Shown here: one piece after another, positions 38,130-46,962 of the stretch
How the letters are laid out: the number at the start of each line of letters is the position of its first letter
Numbering within the stretch: the first letter of the stretch is position 1
Assembly: GCF_040371085.1 (NCBI RefSeq)
Contig: NZ_JAMBMT010000001.1
Coordinates: 2,542,001 to 2,606,000, forward strand
From: Psychrobacter sp. AH5
GTDB lineage: Bacteria; Pseudomonadota; Gammaproteobacteria; Pseudomonadales; Moraxellaceae
Reading direction: 5' to 3'
Length of the DNA: 64,000 bases
Position numbers and translations under genes: made by a program
Notes under the pieces: model-generated
Database searches by the model: none
The model's input: the letters and a program-made list of their open reading frames with translations, nothing else
What the model was told of the DNA's origin: nothing

Positions 38130-39191
38130 CTACGTAGCTGTTGAAGCTTTATCATACTCAATATCAGTACGAGTCGCGGCTCGTAGCCAAGCACTTCGCG
38201 ACCGTGGATTTTGAGCAATCTCAGCTTTGCTTGGGCCAATACGTTTGGGCTTACTAAAATAACGTGGACGCTGCGGCGGCATCGGTAGGTTTTCATCTTC
38301 CAGATACTGCCCCTTACTATGGCGCTGCAAAAACTGCTTGATACGCCGATCCTCAAGCGAATGAAAGCTGATTACCGATAATTGAGCGCCCGCCTTTAAA
38401 ACCGCAAGGCTTTGCTGCAAAAAGCTATCAACGTCGCCAAGCTCATTATTAATAAAAATACGCATCGCTTGAAAGCTTTGAGTAGCTGGATGCTTGCCGC
38501 GTTGCCAGTTAGGGTGCGCCGCTTTTATCACCTCAGCCAGCTCAAGAGTCGACTCATAGCTATCCATCTGCTTGATAGCACGGGCGATACGGCGACTGTG
38601 CCGCTCCTCACCAAACTCAAACAATACATCCGCCAAAGTCTCATCATCGACTTGCTCAAGCCACTGTGCCACTGATTGTCCACGGCTAGTGTCCATACGC
38701 ATATCGACAGCGCCATCACGCATAAAACTAAAGCCGCGACTGCCATCATCGATCTGCGGAGAGGAGATACCTAGATCGGCCATCAGCCCATCGACTTGTT
38801 CAATATCAAGCTTAGCCAAGTGGTCACTCAAAGTAGCGAAGCTATCATGCACTACCGTTACACGGCTATCCTCACTCGCTAATTGGTTAGCGACTGCAAT
38901 TGCAGTGGGATCTTTATCAAAAACGATTAAGCGCGCATTATCGGCCAAATGCGAGAGTAGCAATCGGCTATGCCCGCCGCGGCCAAAAGTGGCATCGACG
39001 TAGACACCGCTTGCTTGTAAGCTATCTTTGCTAGCATCGATAGGTAAGGACTTGACGCCTAGCACAGCGGCGACCGCTTCGTTCAATAACACCGCTTCAT
39101 GGTTAAAGCTCAACTCATCGGCAACCGCAGTAGACTCAGTATCTAGTTTGGCGTCTAAATTAGAATCAGGCTTTGAATTTAATAGTGACAC
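38130..39191 (-). CDS. rsmH: 16S rRNA (cytosine(1402)-N4)-methyltransferase
   Basis: A 353-residue enzyme with SAM motif YVDATFGRGGHSRLLL, and LMADLGISSPQIDDGSRGFSF, RGKHPATQSFQAMRIFINNEL and SVISFHSLEDRRIKQF, all RsmH signatures. It methylates C1402 in the ribosomal decoding centre. It heads the rsmH-ftsL-ftsI-murE-murF-mraY run. mraZ, which often precedes it, is absent; the 278 bases upstream lead instead to the divergent gltX. Confidence 0.96.
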   Translation of the reverse strand: MSLLNSKPDSNLDAKLDTESTAVADELSFNHEAVLLNEAVAAVLGVKSLPIDASKDSLQASGVYVDATFGRGGHSRLLLSHLADNARLIVFDKDPTAIAVANQLASEDSRVTVVHDSFATLSDHLAKLDIEQVDGLMADLGISSPQIDDGSRGFSFMRDGAVDMRMDTSRGQSVAQWLEQVDDETLADVLFEFGEERHSRRIARAIKQMDSYESTLELAEVIKAAHPNWQRGKHPATQSFQAMRIFINNELGDVDSFLQQSLAVLKAGAQLSVISFHSLEDRRIKQFLQRHSKGQYLEDENLPMPPQRPRYFSKPKRIGPSKAEIAQNPRSRSAWLRAATRTDIEYDKASTAT

Positions 39192-39469
39192 AAATAACTC
39201 AGTAAATGACGACCCTAATGGCCAGTAATAATAAAAATAAAAATCAGATAAAAATAAACAAGTTACCCTCAGCTAGCGTTATTATCGCAAGGATACACGG
39301 CTAGTCAAGCACCAACTGGGCTTTTAGCTAAAAATATCTTAGCTGTCTGTTATACTAGCGCTATATTTTACGCTATTTTTTATACTTATTTATATCCTTG
39401 TTTGTTCAATTATCAATCAAAACCGGTTACACCAAAACTTCTTAACTAAACACTTTATCTGAGGCTCCT

Positions 39470-41014
39470 ATGACGCAACCCACATCATCTATCAAAACTA
39501 CCGCTACTGCTCGCCCGGTACGCACTCGTATTGCCCCTTCGCCTACGGGTTTTCCGCATGTCGGCACCGCTTATATTGCATTATTTAATCTAGCTTTTGC
39601 CAAAGCTAACGGTGGCGAATTTATCTTACGCATCGAAGATACTGATCAAGTGCGCTCCACGGAACAATCTGAGCAAATGATTTTGGACGCGCTACGCTGG
39701 GTAGGACTTGATTGGGCGGAAGGCCCTGACGTTGGCGGTCCTCATGCTCCTTATCGTCAAAGCGAGCGCGCTGATATCTACAAAGAGCACGCCCAGCAAT
39801 TACTTGATAATGATCATGCTTTTCGCTGTTTTTGTACTGCCGAGGAGCTAGATATCATGCGCAGCGAGCAAATGGCGCGTGGCGAGACCCCTCGTTATGA
39901 CGGCCGCTATGCTGATCTGCCTCGCGAAGAGTCGGATAAAATGGCAGCTGATGGCAAGCCTTTTGTTATCCGGATGCGCGTACCAAAAGAGGGCGTTTGT
40001 AAGGTTGAGGACATGCTACGCGGTACCGTTGAGATTCCGTGGGAGCAAGTCGATATGCAAGTCTTGCTAAAAACCGACGGCCTACCGACTTATCATCTAG
40101 CCAACGTGGTCGATGATCACTTAATGCAAATCAGCCATGTGATGCGCGGTGAAGAATGGCTCAATTCAGCGCCTAAGCACCAATTACTATATGAATACTT
40201 CGGTTGGGAGATGCCAATCCTGTGCCATATGCCGCTGCTGCGCAACCCTGATAAATCAAAACTCTCCAAGCGTAAAAACCCAACCTCGATCACTTATTAT
40301 CGTGATGCTGGCGTATTGCCTGAGGCGCTACTCAACTATTTGGGCCGTATGGGCTACTCGATGCCTAATGATGCCGAAAAGTTCACTCTTGATGAGATGA
40401 TCGCAAGTTTTGATATTCAGCGCGTCTCTTTGGGCGGTCCGATCTTCGATATCGAAAAGCTTAATTGGCTAAATAGTGAATGGCTACGGGCGCTAACACC
40501 TGAGCAGCTAAAAAATAAAATCCTTGACTGGGCCAATAATAGTGACAAATTAACCGCTATGGCAGCAGCTATCCAGCCGCGCATTGAGCTGTTATCAGAC
40601 GCGGTGAATTGGGGCGGTTTTTATTTCCAGAACTTACCTCAGATCAGCGCCGAAGATTTTAATCACAAGACGCTCTCTGCTGAGCAAATTATGGAGATAT
40701 TGCAGTTAACCGCTTGGCAGCTAGAAGCACTGCCTGAATGGAAAGAAGAAGATATCTATAAAGTAGTTAAAGGGATGTCAGCGGCGCTTGATATTAAGAT
40801 GCGCGACTTTATTGCGCCGTTCTTTATTGCTATCGCTGGTAGCACCTCCTCTACTCCAGTAATGAACTCGATGTGGATCATCGGCGCCGATATGACTTTG
40901 AACCGCTTACGTCACGCTATCGAGGTACTTGGCGGCCTCGGTAAGAAAAAACTGAAAAAGCTTGAGAAAACCGCAGCGGACTTGCCGGATCTTTTGGCTA
41001 CTGATAGCGAGTAA
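39470..41014 (+). CDS. gltX: glutamyl-tRNA synthetase
   Basis: A 514-residue class I synthetase. HIGH-like motif [14 protein letters not shown] and KMSKS-like [10 protein letters not shown] are present; the KRKN version resembles GltX of Acinetobacter and Xanthomonas rather than E. coli. The C-terminal anticodon-binding domain is complete. It charges tRNA-Glu, and one tRNA-Glu gene lies 350 bases downstream. A hairpin terminator ends the gene. Confidence 0.97.
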   Translation: MTQPTSSIKTTATARPVRTRIAPSPTGFPHVGTAYIALFNLAFAKANGGEFILRIEDTDQVRSTEQSEQMILDALRWVGLDWAEGPDVGGPHAPYRQSERADIYKEHAQQLLDNDHAFRCFCTAEELDIMRSEQMARGETPRYDGRYADLPREESDKMAADGKPFVIRMRVPKEGVCKVEDMLRGTVEIPWEQVDMQVLLKTDGLPTYHLANVVDDHLMQISHVMRGEEWLNSAPKHQLLYEYFGWEMPILCHMPLLRNPDKSKLSKRKNPTSITYYRDAGVLPEALLNYLGRMGYSMPNDAEKFTLDEMIASFDIQRVSLGGPIFDIEKLNWLNSEWLRALTPEQLKNKILDWANNSDKLTAMAAAIQPRIELLSDAVNWGGFYFQNLPQISAEDFNHKTLSAEQIMEILQLTAWQLEALPEWKEEDIYKVVKGMSAALDIKMRDFIAPFFIAIAGSTSSTPVMNSMWIIGADMTLNRLRHAIEVLGGLGKKKLKKLEKTAADLPDLLATDSE

Positions 41015-41035
41015 TTCACTTAAAATTATTTTCTT

Positions 41036-41072
41036 GCGTAGAGTGTGCGAGGCGCACCCTACGCTAGTTTTT
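41036..41072 (+). terminator. terminator-like hairpin after gltX
   Basis: GCGTAG (41036-41041) pairs with CTACGC (41059-41064), and inside GTGCG pairs with the start of GCGCAC; a TAGTTTTT tract follows. The sequence resembles dispersed GTAGGGTGCG...CGCACC palindromes seen in many bacterial intergenic regions. Confidence 0.65.
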
Positions 41073-41149
41073 CAACATATTTGCTATTTTTCAAAAATAG
41101 CTATTGACAACCCCTCTACTATTCCCTAAAATACGCTCACTCTTAACGA

Positions 41150-41225
41150 GGGGCTATAGCTCAGTTGGTAGAGCACTTGCATGGCATGCAAGGGGTCAAC
41201 GGTTCGACTCCGTTTAGCTCCACCA
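41150..41225 (+). tRNA. tRNA-Ala (GGC)
   Basis: A 76-base tRNA with acceptor GGGGCTA/TAGCTCC, D-loop AGCTCAGTTGGTAGAGC, anticodon stem CTTGC/GCAAG around ATGGCAT (anticodon GGC), T-loop GGTTCGACTCC, discriminator A and encoded CCA. Confidence 0.96.
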
Positions 41226-41365
41226 TCTATTTATCATAAGATTTTATCTTTATATAAATATCGTTATTAGGACAGTATCAGCACCTAGGCAAGGCTAGTT
41301 ATTATAACTAAGCACTCTGATATTGTGAGGTACCGTTATAACCTTTTGGTTGTGACACTCTATGC

Positions 41366-41441
41366 GTCCCCATCGTCTAGAGGCCTAGGACACCGCCCTT
41401 TCACGGCGGTAACGGGGGTTCGAATCCCCCTGGGGACGCCA
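41366..41441 (+). tRNA. tRNA-Glu (TTC)
   Basis: A 76-base tRNA with acceptor GTCCCCA/TGGGGAC, anticodon stem CCGCC/GGCGG around CTTTCAC (anticodon TTC), T-loop GGTTCGAATCC, discriminator G and encoded CCA. It is 140 bases downstream of tRNA-Ala and probably cotranscribed with it, ending at the terminator at 41517. Confidence 0.96.
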
Positions 41442-41516
41442 CTATTCGGCGTCACTTATTAGCCCTTTTGCTTAGTATGATATAAGCCACTAGATTAGAC
41501 TAATAAGCGCACCTTT

Positions 41517-41553
41517 AAATCCCAGTCATCATCATGGTGACTGGGATTTTTTT
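41517..41553 (+). terminator. intrinsic terminator after the tRNA-Ala/tRNA-Glu pair
   Basis: AAATCCCAGTCA (41517-41528) pairs perfectly with TGACTGGGATTT (41538-41549), followed by more T, seven in all at the end. A very strong stem of 12 pairs. Confidence 0.92.
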
Positions 41554-41838
41554 GTCTACAAGTTTTTATGATAGCTCTGCTGCTATTTTTATAATTCTCC
41601 TAATCGTTATAAACCTTTAAATGAAAAGCAGGGCTAAATTATAAGTTAATCACTTTAACTTAATGTCTACACGAACTTACATCTAAGTCATCCTTTTACG
41701 TAGCTTAACATCCTTATACACGATAGCTCTCTTTTTAAACTTAACAGCATTATTAATGTAGCGCTTAATTCCCTATGCTGACTTTATGTTTATTGACGTT
41801 TACTATGAGCTTGATAGCTAGTAGTAAACTCTTTAGTT
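41554..41838. other. intergenic region between tRNA terminator and IS1 element
   Basis: 285 AT-rich bases in which I see no gene, RNA or regulatory signal worth naming. Confidence 0.5.
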
Positions 41839-41846
41839 AATTATTA

Positions 41847-42649
41847 GGTGGTGTATCAAAAAGTATGCTGGGGTAATAAAGGAAGGGTGACAGCCGAAGC
41901 AAGATGATATATTTGAGGTTATGAAGACACAAATACAGATCAATTGCCCTGACTGTCACAGTCTTAGTCTAAAGAAAAATGGCATAAAAAGCTATGGCAA
42001 GCAGAACTACCAATGTAAGGACTGCAAACGTCAGTTTATTGGCGATCATGCAGTAACCTATAACGGCTGTCACTCTAGAATAGAAGATCTCATACGACTG
42101 ATGACTGTCCGAGGTTGTGGTGTTAGAGACATAGCCGTTATAACCAAGGTTAGCATCGGAAAAGTGCTTAGCACCATAGGCTCATCCATTTACAAGATTG
42201 TACCTAAGAAGCACTATTATGAACGCTTAGAGGTTGATGAGTTCTGGACTTACGTGTATCGCAAGAAGCGTAAAGTCTGGCTCATCTACGCTTATGACCG
42301 TGCTACTAATGAGATTGTCGCTTATGTCTGGGGCAAACGTGACCTAAAAACGGCTAAGAAGTTAAGAACACGTTTAAAGCAGCTTACAGTCAGCTATGGC
42401 TCTATCAGTATGGACAACTGGGACAGTTTTATAACCGCCTTTAAAAGTGATAACAAACGAATTGGCAAACAGCATACGATAGGGATTGAAGGCAATAACT
42501 GCCGTCTTAGACACCGATTGCGTCGGGCGGTTAGAAAGACTTGTTGCTTCTCAAAAAAGCTTGATAATCACTTTAAAGTATTCGATCTGGTGTTCTTTTA
42601 TGTCAATTATGGCTACGTCTGATGCCAGCATACTTTTTAGAACACCACC
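41847..42649 (+). mobile_element. intact IS1-family insertion sequence (803 bp)
   Basis: The ends are imperfect inverted repeats: left GGTGGTGTATCAAAAAGTAT and onward to 41871, right complement GGTGGTGTTCTAAAAAGTAT and onward, with three differences in 25 positions. An eight-base target duplication AATTATTA lies directly outside both ends (41839-41846 and 42650-42657). One transposase gene fills the element. Exact duplication and an open reading frame suggest a recent and possibly still active insertion. It did not disrupt a visible gene. Confidence 0.95.
41921..42622 (+). CDS. IS1-family transposase, single continuous frame
   Basis: A 233-residue transposase. The N-terminal InsA-like part has a zinc ribbon (CPDCHSLSLKKNG...CKDCKRQF) and a helix-turn-helix region (VRGCGVRDIAVITKVSIGKVL). 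The InsB-like catalytic part has LEVDEFWTYVYRKKRKVWLIYAYDR, SMDNWDSF and the terminal RHRLRRAVRKTCCFSKKLDNHF. In classic IS1 these parts are two frames joined by -1 frameshifting; here they form one frame. It moves the surrounding 803-bp element. Confidence 0.93.
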   Translation: MKTQIQINCPDCHSLSLKKNGIKSYGKQNYQCKDCKRQFIGDHAVTYNGCHSRIEDLIRLMTVRGCGVRDIAVITKVSIGKVLSTIGSSIYKIVPKKHYYERLEVDEFWTYVYRKKRKVWLIYAYDRATNEIVAYVWGKRDLKTAKKLRTRLKQLTVSYGSISMDNWDSFITAFKSDNKRIGKQHTIGIEGNNCRLRHRLRRAVRKTCCFSKKLDNHFKVFDLVFFYVNYGYV

Positions 42650-42713
42650 AATTATTAAAGCCTCTCATCTATTGAGATGACATAAAATCTAGAACAAAAA
42701 ATAAGGAATAGCT

Positions 42714-43775
42714 ATGTTACCTACTACTTACTCTCCTCAGCGTCGTCCTTCTTGGCGCGGAGTGCTAGCTGGCCTTGTCATGGGGCTGATAGTCGTCATG
42801 GCAATGGTAGCTCTAGCCTTGGTGTTAAGCTCATTTTTACCCTTTGACTTAAAAGGCACTAGTATTGCTGGCGGTATTTATGCCGCTGTTACTGCTTTAG
42901 TTAGTGCCTTTGTCGCAGGCTACTACGCTATCAAGTTTTCGGCACCAGAGGCTATCTTTGGTGATGGAACAGAGGTGGATCAAAAAGATGCTACTTTGAC
43001 AGGTATGTTGACAGCAGCTCTGATTGTGTTGTTTACTACCTTTTTTGCTATGAGCGGCGCTACTAGTATTTTGGCAACCGCTGGTAATGTCGTTGGTGGT
43101 ACGGTTAGTACGGTAGCTAAGACTGCAGGCGGCGTTGCAGCAGCAGGTACCTCAGCGGTAGGGACAGCAGCCGTTGCCGTTCCTGATAGCTCTATTGAAC
43201 AGCTACAACAAAGAGCGCAGCAAGCCTATCAAACGGTTTCTGGTAATATTAGTAAAGAAGATCTTAATAATTTAGTTGCCAAAAACACTCAAAACCTAAA
43301 CGAGCAACAAATCGCAGCCACTACTAACGTGGTAGAACAGATGATTAATGAGACTCGCGGTGATGTGCAAGATATGGATTTCACTAGTGTCGATACTTGG
43401 CGTAACATTGATGACTATGCCAAACAGCGCATGGCATCTATTGAACAAACGCTACAAAGTGATGAGCTAATTACTCGCCTGCAAGCTCAAGGGTTAACTG
43501 AAGCTCAAGCGTTAGAAGTACGTAATGAAGTGACTCAGTCATTTAGTGAGTATAAAACAAAAACTGAGCAGTACATCGCTCAAGCTCAGCAGACTGTCGA
43601 TCAAAATCTACAACAAGCTGAAGATGTTGCTCGTAAAGCAGCGTTATACAGTGGTCTATTTTGGTTAATCAGTGCCTTGCTAACGTTTGTGGCTGCCGTT
43701 GCCGGTGCAAAAAGTGCGGCGACCAGTCATCGTTTAGACAAGCCCATTGTCACTTGGGGTGATAACGTTCGTTAA
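42714..43775 (+). CDS. membrane protein with long helical Gln/Ala-rich domain, unknown function
   Basis: A 353-residue protein that I do not recognise as a named family. Three hydrophobic helices at the N terminus (about 17-42, 48-72, 95-116) are followed by a small-residue stretch (GNVVGGTVSTVAKTAGGVAA). Then comes a roughly 170-residue polar helical region rich in Gln, Ala and Glu (about 145-315), likely coiled coil. A fourth helix (SGLFWLISALLTFVAAVAGA) lies near the C terminus. SD AAGGAA precedes the ATG, and a strong terminator follows, so it is a single-gene unit. Envelope or stress function is only a guess. Confidence 0.75.
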   Translation: MLPTTYSPQRRPSWRGVLAGLVMGLIVVMAMVALALVLSSFLPFDLKGTSIAGGIYAAVTALVSAFVAGYYAIKFSAPEAIFGDGTEVDQKDATLTGMLTAALIVLFTTFFAMSGATSILATAGNVVGGTVSTVAKTAGGVAAAGTSAVGTAAVAVPDSSIEQLQQRAQQAYQTVSGNISKEDLNNLVAKNTQNLNEQQIAATTNVVEQMINETRGDVQDMDFTSVDTWRNIDDYAKQRMASIEQTLQSDELITRLQAQGLTEAQALEVRNEVTQSFSEYKTKTEQYIAQAQQTVDQNLQQAEDVARKAALYSGLFWLISALLTFVAAVAGAKSAATSHRLDKPIVTWGDNVR

Positions 43776-43823
43776 TTATTCGTTAATTACTCATTAATTA
43801 ATAGCGTCTTAAGTTAAAAACTA

Positions 43824-43862
43824 AAAAGCTCAATCCCAGCAAAATAGGATTGAGCTTTTTTT
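43824..43862 (+). terminator. intrinsic terminator after the 353-residue membrane protein gene
   Basis: AAAAAGCTCAATCC (43824-43837) pairs with GGATTGAGCTTTTT (43848-43861) around a ten-base loop, followed by T. It is near-symmetric and may also stop the convergent EamA gene, which ends at 43917. Confidence 0.9.
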
Positions 43863-43916
43863 ATGAGCGTCTTTTACATTTATAATGGGTCTGATGATTA
43901 CAGTGGAATGATTATT

Positions 43917-44810
43917 TTAAGATTTGACTAAGCCTTTAAGTGATAAATTTAAAGACAGATAAGTGCCGATTAATATCACTATTGAGCCAACAATAGCAAA
44001 GATGTCTAAAGCTTCATCAAGCAATATATAACCAAATAATATCGCAAAGATTGGAATCACTAAGGTAATGCTCGTCGCTCGCATCGGTCCGATATTTTTG
44101 ATCAAACGATTCATAAAAATAAGGGCAATCGCAGTAGAGAATACACCAATACAAATAACGGATAGCCAAGCCTTTATACTGATGGTTTTACCATAGGGAA
44201 ACTCATAAATACCGATAGGAAGCATCACAAGACTAGCGATGATAATAGAGCCTGCTGTAATCGGAATGGGTGAGAGATTTTGTAAATAATTTTTGGTAAG
44301 ATTAGCGCCGACAGCGTAACCGACGCAGCCCAATAATGCATACCCTAGCGGCCACAGACCTGCTGACTCTGAAGCTTGGGTACCAAACAGGTTCTCACTC
44401 ATCAAGATAACCACACCGATAACGCCAATAATAAGCCCTACTATTTGTTTTTTTGCCAGCTTATCCTTAAAAAAAGTACTAGCAATAAAACCGCTCATCA
44501 TTGGTACAGAAGCATTGAGCACCGCTAAAACCCCAGCGTTTACCGATTGAGCGGAAAAGGAAAATAGCACAAAGGGAATCGCGGTTGAGAATAGACCGAC
44601 TATGGCTAACAGCTTCCAATTTTGCCTAATACCCAAGCGATTATTAGGACTTAGCAGCACAAAAACTAGCATCGTAGCCCCAGCAAATAATACGCGCAAG
44701 CTAGCAAAGGCAATAGAACCAAATTCAGGAACGCCCACTCGATAAAAAATAAACGATAACGACCACATAAAGGATAAACTAATAAAAATAATAAGGTCGC
44801 GTCTACTCAT
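43917..44810 (-). CDS. EamA/DMT family transporter
   Basis: A 297-residue protein with about ten membrane helices arranged as two EamA repeats (residues about 5-135 and 150-285). The first repeat starts FISLSFMWSLSFIFYRVG and the second includes LLGCVGYAVGANL and AIALIFMNRLIKNIGPMRATS. Family members export amino acids or metabolites; the substrate is unknown. It diverges from a LysE-type exporter across 145 bases. Confidence 0.88.
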   Translation of the reverse strand: MSRRDLIIFISLSFMWSLSFIFYRVGVPEFGSIAFASLRVLFAGATMLVFVLLSPNNRLGIRQNWKLLAIVGLFSTAIPFVLFSFSAQSVNAGVLAVLNASVPMMSGFIASTFFKDKLAKKQIVGLIIGVIGVVILMSENLFGTQASESAGLWPLGYALLGCVGYAVGANLTKNYLQNLSPIPITAGSIIIASLVMLPIGIYEFPYGKTISIKAWLSVICIGVFSTAIALIFMNRLIKNIGPMRATSITLVIPIFAILFGYILLDEALDIFAIVGSIVILIGTYLSLNLSLKGLVKS

Positions 44811-44955
44811 AGTTGGCTCAATTTAGCAGTGATTTGGCAAGCGGATAAGACAGAATATTTTATCGTAATAAAAAGAAGCCGATGATAACGTTTTAGCGGC
44901 TCAAAGAATGCTATTTTTATGTATAAATAGTCAGCCCAAAAAGAGAGTATAAGCT

Positions 44956-45609
44956 ATGTTTGGTATTGAGAATTATTGGGGATTTATTTTAACCGGTATT
45001 TTATTGAATATAACGCCAGGCTCGGACACTATGTATATCATTACCCGTAGCGTCTCGCAAGGCAATAAGGCTGGGCTATACTCGGTGCTAGGTATCGTCT
45101 CAGGTATTTTAGTGCATACTGTGTTAGCAGCGCTAGGATTATCGATTATTTTAGCCAAGTCGCCTTTAGCCTTTACTATCGTTAAGTATCTTGGCGCTGG
45201 TTACTTGTGCTATTTGGGCTTGAAAATGCTGACCAGTAAAAAAGATTCTGTAATCACTGATGATTTAACCGATAACCAAAAGCTGATTCCAGCTAACACT
45301 TTAGCTTATAAGAAAATATTTAAGCAAGGTGTGCTAACCAATACACTTAATCCAAAAGTCGCGCTATTTTTTATCGCTTTTTTTCCGCAGTTTATCGATG
45401 CAAGCTACGCACATAGCACGCTGTCTTTTTTAATTTTGGGACTGAGCTTTGCCCTAACGGCCTTAGTTTGGTGCTTGTGTCTAGCGCTACTAGCGGCAAG
45501 ATTTAGCAAAAAGCTGCGCGAGAATCCAGCGATTGAATCTATGTTAAACAAGATAAGCGGCGTGGTATTTATTGGCTTAGGAATTAAGCTTTTGTCTGAG
45601 AAAAACTAA
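44956..45609 (+). CDS. LysE/RhtB family amino-acid exporter
   Basis: A 217-residue protein with about six membrane helices. The N-terminal motif LNITPGSDTMYIITRSVSQGNKAGLYSVLGI and the later GVLTNTLNPKVALFFIAFFPQFI are diagnostic of the LysE/RhtB family. It probably exports an amino acid such as threonine, homoserine or lysine. It lies back to back with an EamA transporter, so both may serve efflux. Confidence 0.92.
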   Translation: MFGIENYWGFILTGILLNITPGSDTMYIITRSVSQGNKAGLYSVLGIVSGILVHTVLAALGLSIILAKSPLAFTIVKYLGAGYLCYLGLKMLTSKKDSVITDDLTDNQKLIPANTLAYKKIFKQGVLTNTLNPKVALFFIAFFPQFIDASYAHSTLSFLILGLSFALTALVWCLCLALLAARFSKKLRENPAIESMLNKISGVVFIGLGIKLLSEKN

Positions 45610-45673
45610 AGTGAGTAAATTAAACAGATTTAGCATCTATTGAATTGTTTCAGCGCTTAAAGAGAATACAAAT

Positions 45674-45720
45674 GTAACCCACCGTTATTTATATTGATAG
45701 TTACTAATTTGGTAGGTTAC
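45674..45720. repeat. inverted repeat after the LysE-family gene
   Basis: GTAACCCACC (45674-45683) and GGTAGGTTAC (45711-45720) pair at nine of ten positions over a 27-base loop, between two convergent genes. It may be a dispersed intergenic palindrome or a weak terminator. Confidence 0.45.
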
Positions 45721-45757
45721 GCGTTAGTTAAGTCGTCCTAAGTATACTCAGCGCTGC

Positions 45758-46303
45758 TTAAGGCTTGCTAATCTTACTGGGGTTTATCTTTGGCGACCAA
45801 GGCAAGCCTGCATTTTGCCAACCGTTTATTAAGCGAAAACCTTGGTTCTCCCCTTCTTTGATGGTATCCCCTTGAAAACCATGATCGACATATTTCACAT
45901 TGGTAAACCCTTGGCTTAATAGATAATCAGCGCTAGGCTTGCCACGCGCCGAACCTGAACGGCACATCGTTACTATCAGTGCATCTTTATCTAAGCCTTT
46001 ATCTTGCAAAGCTTTTTCGACATCGCGAGCGAAGTTTGGATTATCAGGCATCGAGAAAATCGCTTTATCTTCATTAAAATTAGTCCGATCGACTTGCTTG
46101 AATGGGATATTGATATCGACAGCATCAGTAAAGCCGATAAACATAATCTCCACAGGATCTCTGACATCGATAAATAAAATATCATCAGGGTTTTGTTGTA
46201 CCATACTCCAAACCGCTTGCGGCGTCATAGATAACGCATCTTTTGCTAAAGCATGGGTGCTCAAACCGAACAACATCAGCAATGATAATACAATAGCTCT
46301 CAT
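45758..46303 (-). CDS. periplasmic rhodanese-like protein
   Basis: A 181-residue protein with a signal peptide (AIVLSLLMLFGLSTHALA). One rhodanese domain has FIDVRDPVEIMFIGFTDA, and the active-site loop IVTMCRSGSARG contains the persulfide-forming Cys. The following WQNAGLPWSPKINP matches exported single-domain rhodaneses. Its role could be sulfur transfer or redox repair in the periplasm. It diverges from a membrane-anchored glutaredoxin, a possible redox partner. Confidence 0.87.
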   Translation of the reverse strand: MRAIVLSLLMLFGLSTHALAKDALSMTPQAVWSMVQQNPDDILFIDVRDPVEIMFIGFTDAVDINIPFKQVDRTNFNEDKAIFSMPDNPNFARDVEKALQDKGLDKDALIVTMCRSGSARGKPSADYLLSQGFTNVKYVDHGFQGDTIKEGENQGFRLINGWQNAGLPWSPKINPSKISKP

Positions 46304-46501
46304 CTAATTCTCCATAAATTGATATTTAAAATAATATTATATTTGTTTATATAATTATATCTTACTGCTCTTAGAGTAATAGTGCAATAGATGAATAGGA
46401 GGGTTGTAAAGTAGCGTTGTTGTTGTCATTAAACTTTGCACCTAGATCCCCTCCTTGAGCCAAAGCTAACATTGAAAGTGTTATCATCTTATGTTTTGTA
46501 A

Positions 46502-46882
46502 ATGATTTTGAAAGATAAGAATGGTAAGGCTATGAGTTTTATAAAGCTGTTTTCGGGTGTTCTCGGTATGGTTGTACTGATAAGCTGTATTTACCTTATC
46601 AATGCTAGTACCGTCACGGTTGACTCTGTGGCCTGTGACGCCGCTAATAACAATGATATTGTTTTATACGGTGCTGTCTGGTGTCCTTATTGTGAGCAGA
46701 CTAGAGAGCTGCTCGCCTCGCACAATGTTGACTACTGTGAGTATGATATCGAGCGCTCGGCTGAGGATTTTCGACAATATGAGAGCCTCGGCGGTGGCGG
46801 CGTGCCTTTGCTAATGTTTAATGATGAATTGATTCGCGGCTACAATAAACCTGCTATTGAGTGGCAGGTGCAGAGTCAGTAG
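46502..46882 (+). CDS. membrane-anchored glutaredoxin-like protein
   Basis: A 126-residue protein with one N-terminal hydrophobic helix (LFSGVLGMVVLISCIYLINA) and a glutaredoxin domain with the dithiol active site WCPYCEQTRELL and the family's GGGGVPLLMFNDELIRGY. The helix would place the domain on the periplasmic side. An in-frame ATG at 46532 (MSFIKLF) is an alternative start; neither has an ideal SD. It shares a terminator with the convergent acnA. Confidence 0.85.
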   Translation: MILKDKNGKAMSFIKLFSGVLGMVVLISCIYLINASTVTVDSVACDAANNNDIVLYGAVWCPYCEQTRELLASHNVDYCEYDIERSAEDFRQYESLGGGGVPLLMFNDELIRGYNKPAIEWQVQSQ

Positions 46883-46908
46883 AGCCTCCATTACGAACCA
46901 GCAACCAC

Positions 46909-46939
46909 AAAAAAGCCCACTCATTGCGAATGGGCTTTT
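46909..46939. terminator. bidirectional terminator between glutaredoxin gene and acnA
   Basis: AAAAGCCCA (46911-46919) pairs with TGGGCTTTT (46931-46939), with six A before the stem and four T after it. It is suited to stop both converging genes. Confidence 0.8.
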
Positions 46940-46962
46940 CTTATTCTAAACACAATCGACCA

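Noticed and set aside
38572..39003. 143-residue open frame on the plus strand opposite rsmH
   Set aside because: It is the antisense shadow of the strongly conserved rsmH gene, is Ser/Arg-rich without recognisable domains and has no SD.
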